Source: Dicaeum eximium
Taxonomy: Eukaryota > Chordata > Aves > Passeriformes > Dicaeidae
DNA: 64,000 nt
NCBI GenBank assembly: GCA_013396995.1
Contig: VWZP01001440.1
Span: 3,366,740-3,430,739, forward strand
Reading direction: 5' to 3'
Part shown: piece by piece, positions 60,967-64,000 of the stretch
Layout: each line of letters opens with the position of its first letter
How positions within the stretch are numbered: position 1 is the stretch's first letter
Notes under the pieces: generated by a model
Told to the model about the DNA's origin: nothing
Database searches by the model: none
Seen by the model: only the letters and a program-made list of their open reading frames with translations
Made by a program: the position numbers and the translations under genes

Positions 60967-63433
60967 GTGTCCTTTATCATTTTCATTACAGCTTCTCTTG
61001 GCCTCAGTTATTGCAGGATATTCACAATCCACGAAACCCCATAAGAATTCCCATAAACTTAATAAAAGTAGATAATAACAGTAAAAAAGGTTCAATCAAG
61101 TCGTGAATTGAGAGAATTCCTAAAGAATTTCTCTTAGAGTCCTTACAAAATATGCTAGGGCTGCTCAGTTCTGGTGTGTCCCTGAGAGAAGGGAGTTTGG
61201 GTGAGTGGGTGTCAGTCATTTGTATCTGTGAACTCCCTATCATAGATTGGAGTCTCTGTTTCCAAAAATTCAGTCTTGCTTCAATTATGCACTTATTCAG
61301 GTCAATTAAATTATTTCTCAGGTGCTTTAAATTGCATATGTCATTTGTGTCATGTTCCTTGCAGATTTGTATATAGTTTTAGTCTCTTGATATGCAGCAG
61401 TATTTGTCAGTTTTGCTGAGAAATGTGTTCTCTGTACTCCTTGTCAAAATACAGAGCAAGTCTGTGGCTTCAGATGATGTTTCTTTTTGGGACAGAAATT
61501 ACTTTTTAAATTTCCACCTGTATTCTCAAACAACACCTTTGTTATTTCCCAGCTTCTGCAAGATTTTATCCCTTCAGCTGTGGATGCCAAACAAATTCTG
61601 TCTTTGAAGGCTTTTATCTACTCTAGCTGAGCTAATATAATGTCATGGGGTTTTTTAGTTGCACTGTGTAATTTAATTGCAGCTGCTCAGTTTGGGGTGT
61701 TTGGTTTTATTTTGTGTATTTGCTGTAACACTGCAGCTCATAAGACTTGGGGGCAGGTAAAGTTTTAAGTTTCTGTTGCTACTCAAATAGATGGGACTGC
61801 TTCCAACTTTTAGGAACGTCTCTGCAGGTACACCAAAATTAAATCTGAAAATGGTTTATTCTGTTAACTATCATTACCCTGTGCTGGGTGCAGTAGAAGC
61901 ATCTAGGCTGAGCAGACAGAGGTGAAATTAAAAATGCCAAAATTTCAAAGTTGCATACATCTTAGTTCTCCTCTCCCATCTCCTCAGCTGCACTCTGGCA
62001 TGAGAAAATTATTTTAATATTGTTTGAAGTCAGAGATACAGGACAAATTTGTAGTTTTATTTGTTTATAAATCTTAAATGTTAATTAAAAAAACCCTTAT
62101 TGTTGGATTTAGAAGTGTTGACAGGAGAACTAAAAATGGCACAGCACTAAGAAGTTCATTTCTGCAGTGTGGTAATTTTTTCTTTGAAATTTCTGCAAAG
62201 ACAGGAAATTGGGGTAACAAACATGAGTGGGTGGGGACTCTGAGGTTAGAGCTGTTAATAAAATAATTGAAATGAAGCTTTGGTGATAAACGCTGCAGCT
62301 GTTTATCATGGTGGTAAGATACTACTTCTGACACAATAAAAGGTGAGTGTTTTCTTGACATTGGATTTTTTCATAGGGAAGAAAGTGATGCTTTGCTCAT
62401 TTTGAGTTGTGTTCTTTTGTTGTATCAATTGAGGAAGTTTACATAAACTTAGTTACAGACTCTGGCTTAAGATACGAGGTGGGGTTTTTTGAAGCAGTCA
62501 AAAATGTAAATTTTGGAAAAACTTGGAATTTTTTTTTCCCCACCCTGTATACTCCTGTGTCTCTCTTTGTAATTTATCTAGTTTCATACAGGCAAGGATG
62601 GTGCACTTTTACTCTTGTTGCATGCTAAATAAAGAAAAGCCCCCCTCTTCAACTTTCCTACATTCCATTTGTTGCTTTTTCACTGAGGGTAAATGAGGTT
62701 CAGTAGTTGCCTTTACATGTCTGTTAGCAACTACTGTATCTGCAGTCCTGTATTTACCTAATTCAGCATTGGTTCAGCATTATGTTCTTCTGCATTTTTC
62801 CCCTGGACAGTTCTCTGCTTGGTAGTAGAATCCACCTCTTGGCAGAGCTGGCTCTTGGTGCTCATCTGCTGGGTGGCAGCAGGGTCCAGCTAATCAGAGC
62901 CTTGATCAATAAAAGAACAACACAAGGCTAGAATTCGACATGCATTTCAGTTCTGCTGTTTGTTTCATGTTATTTTACCTGTTCAGTACTGCTCACATCT
63001 GCATGCTTGTGAAGAAAGATACCTAAGTGGTTTGAGTTGCTCACATTTGAAGCAAGTTACAGAAATTGGAATTTTGGTTTAATTGATTTGATACCAAGCT
63101 AATTATTTTTCAAATCAAATCAATACTCCTTAGATATAGTGAAGCATGCTAAGAAAATGGATGTGCTTGTCCTGAGGAATTAATTATGTTTTCCCTCTTT
63201 TCAAATATCAGTATGCTATTTTGGATTTTTTTCCCCCAGGTGGAATAACACCTGAAATAGTAATATGTAGAATAGCCCATCTTGCTTAACTGTCTAAAAT
63301 GTCGGCTGCTATTCAGTAAGACTTTAGAGCAGTAAAGCAGAATGCAATACATGTTTAGAACTGCTTGGTGGGGTAAAAATTAAAAAAAAAAACTCCACAA
63401 GCACACCACCACTCCATTAGTACCAAACAGTGC

Positions 63434-63481
63434 TGACATCTTACTTATTTCTGTAATGTTGACATCTTACATATTTCTGTA
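63434..63481. repeat. Two-copy tandem repeat, 26-base unit
   Basis: TGACATCTTACTTATTTCTGTA at 63434-63455 recurs at 63460-63481 with a single mismatch. The spacing implies a recent local duplication. Confidence 0.85.
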
Positions 63482-64000
63482 TATGAAGCTTATTCAATAT
63501 AATGCTTGATTGGTTGTTGTAGATTTTTTTGATAATATCAATGACAATATTATCTGCTCAAGGTGTTGATTTGCACTGAGTTTTAAGTTCTCTGAAAAGC
63601 AAAAATACATTTCTTAGCAAGCTTCCCGTTTTCAGAGGATGTAGTTTGTGTGCAGGTAGTTCCTTAATTTCTCAAAGTTCCTTCTTTCTGGAGTTGCTCT
63701 TTCAGTAAACCAGACCAGTAATAATGATGAAGATAAAGAAGAGTTACCATGTGTCACAAGGACATTGAAGGCAGAAATTAGTTTTTGATACGGGTGTATG
63801 GTGCTGTACTGCTCATACAATAATATGTTGTCACCTCATAGTGCAAAGCTGGAGAATTTAGTGATAGAATATGGAGGCAAATGGAAATGAAATTATCATG
63901 TCGCAAAAGATTGAAGTATCACTGGAACTAGAGAGTGTTGGTTAATGACAGAGGAGAAATCTGAACTATGTAGCACCATCAAAGCAGTAAAAGTAAAGTA

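Larger units (their letters stand above)
58532..64000 (+). other. PTPN4: Start of the next PTPN4 intron (runs past the window end)
   Basis: I searched for the next family exon, expected to begin with a serine- and proline-rich sequence and a conserved tryptophan segment, and did not find it. The stretch contains a G/T-rich tract at 60899-60966 and a small tandem repeat at 63434-63481. The many short open frames overlap in several frames and look accidental. Confidence 0.75.

Overview
This is eukaryotic nuclear DNA, most likely from a bird. It is AT-rich and intron-dominated, with vertebrate GT-AG splice sites. The recognisable repeats are CR1 LINE fragments, one of which ends in the ATTCTATG-type direct repeats typical of sauropsid CR1. 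Repeat density is low, which favours a bird over a turtle or crocodile. No prokaryotic gene, CRISPR array, tRNA or rRNA gene was found.

The one gene identified with confidence is PTPN4, the FERM-PDZ non-receptor protein tyrosine phosphatase, on the + strand. Twelve coding exons were placed by hand between 26040 and 58531. They begin at the initiator ATG at 26057 and join in a single reading frame of 356 complete codons plus two bases of codon 357. They encode the whole FERM domain (lobes F1, F2 and F3) and the start of the FERM-adjacent linker. All twelve donors are GT and all acceptors AG. The PDZ domain, the linker and the phosphatase domain must lie 3' of the window. The non-coding first exon and promoter were not located.

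Region by region: 1-2859 has nothing assignable. 2860-3009 looks like the last coding exon of an unidentified + strand gene and is followed by a poly(A) signal at 3306. 3010-26039 is non-coding and holds two short antisense CR1 remnants, a GC-rich patch near 17.4 kb, a poly(C) run and a TA repeat. It should be either intergenic DNA plus PTPN4 5' sequence, or PTPN4 intron 1. 26040-58531 is the PTPN4 FERM-coding part, with introns from 96 bp to 6.2 kb. Three larger CR1 pieces and the CR1 3' tail lie in introns 10-12 (counted after coding exons 9, 10 and 11). 58532-64000 is the start of the next intron, with no exon seen.

Less ordinary material: three minus-strand stretches (about 28.0-28.3, 34.0-34.4 and 51.0-52.1 kb) read more like protein than typical intron DNA and could be decayed retrocopies or unannotated exons. 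The T-rich + strand makes minus-strand translations look hydrophilic by chance, so these are leads only. No clearly new biological system was found.
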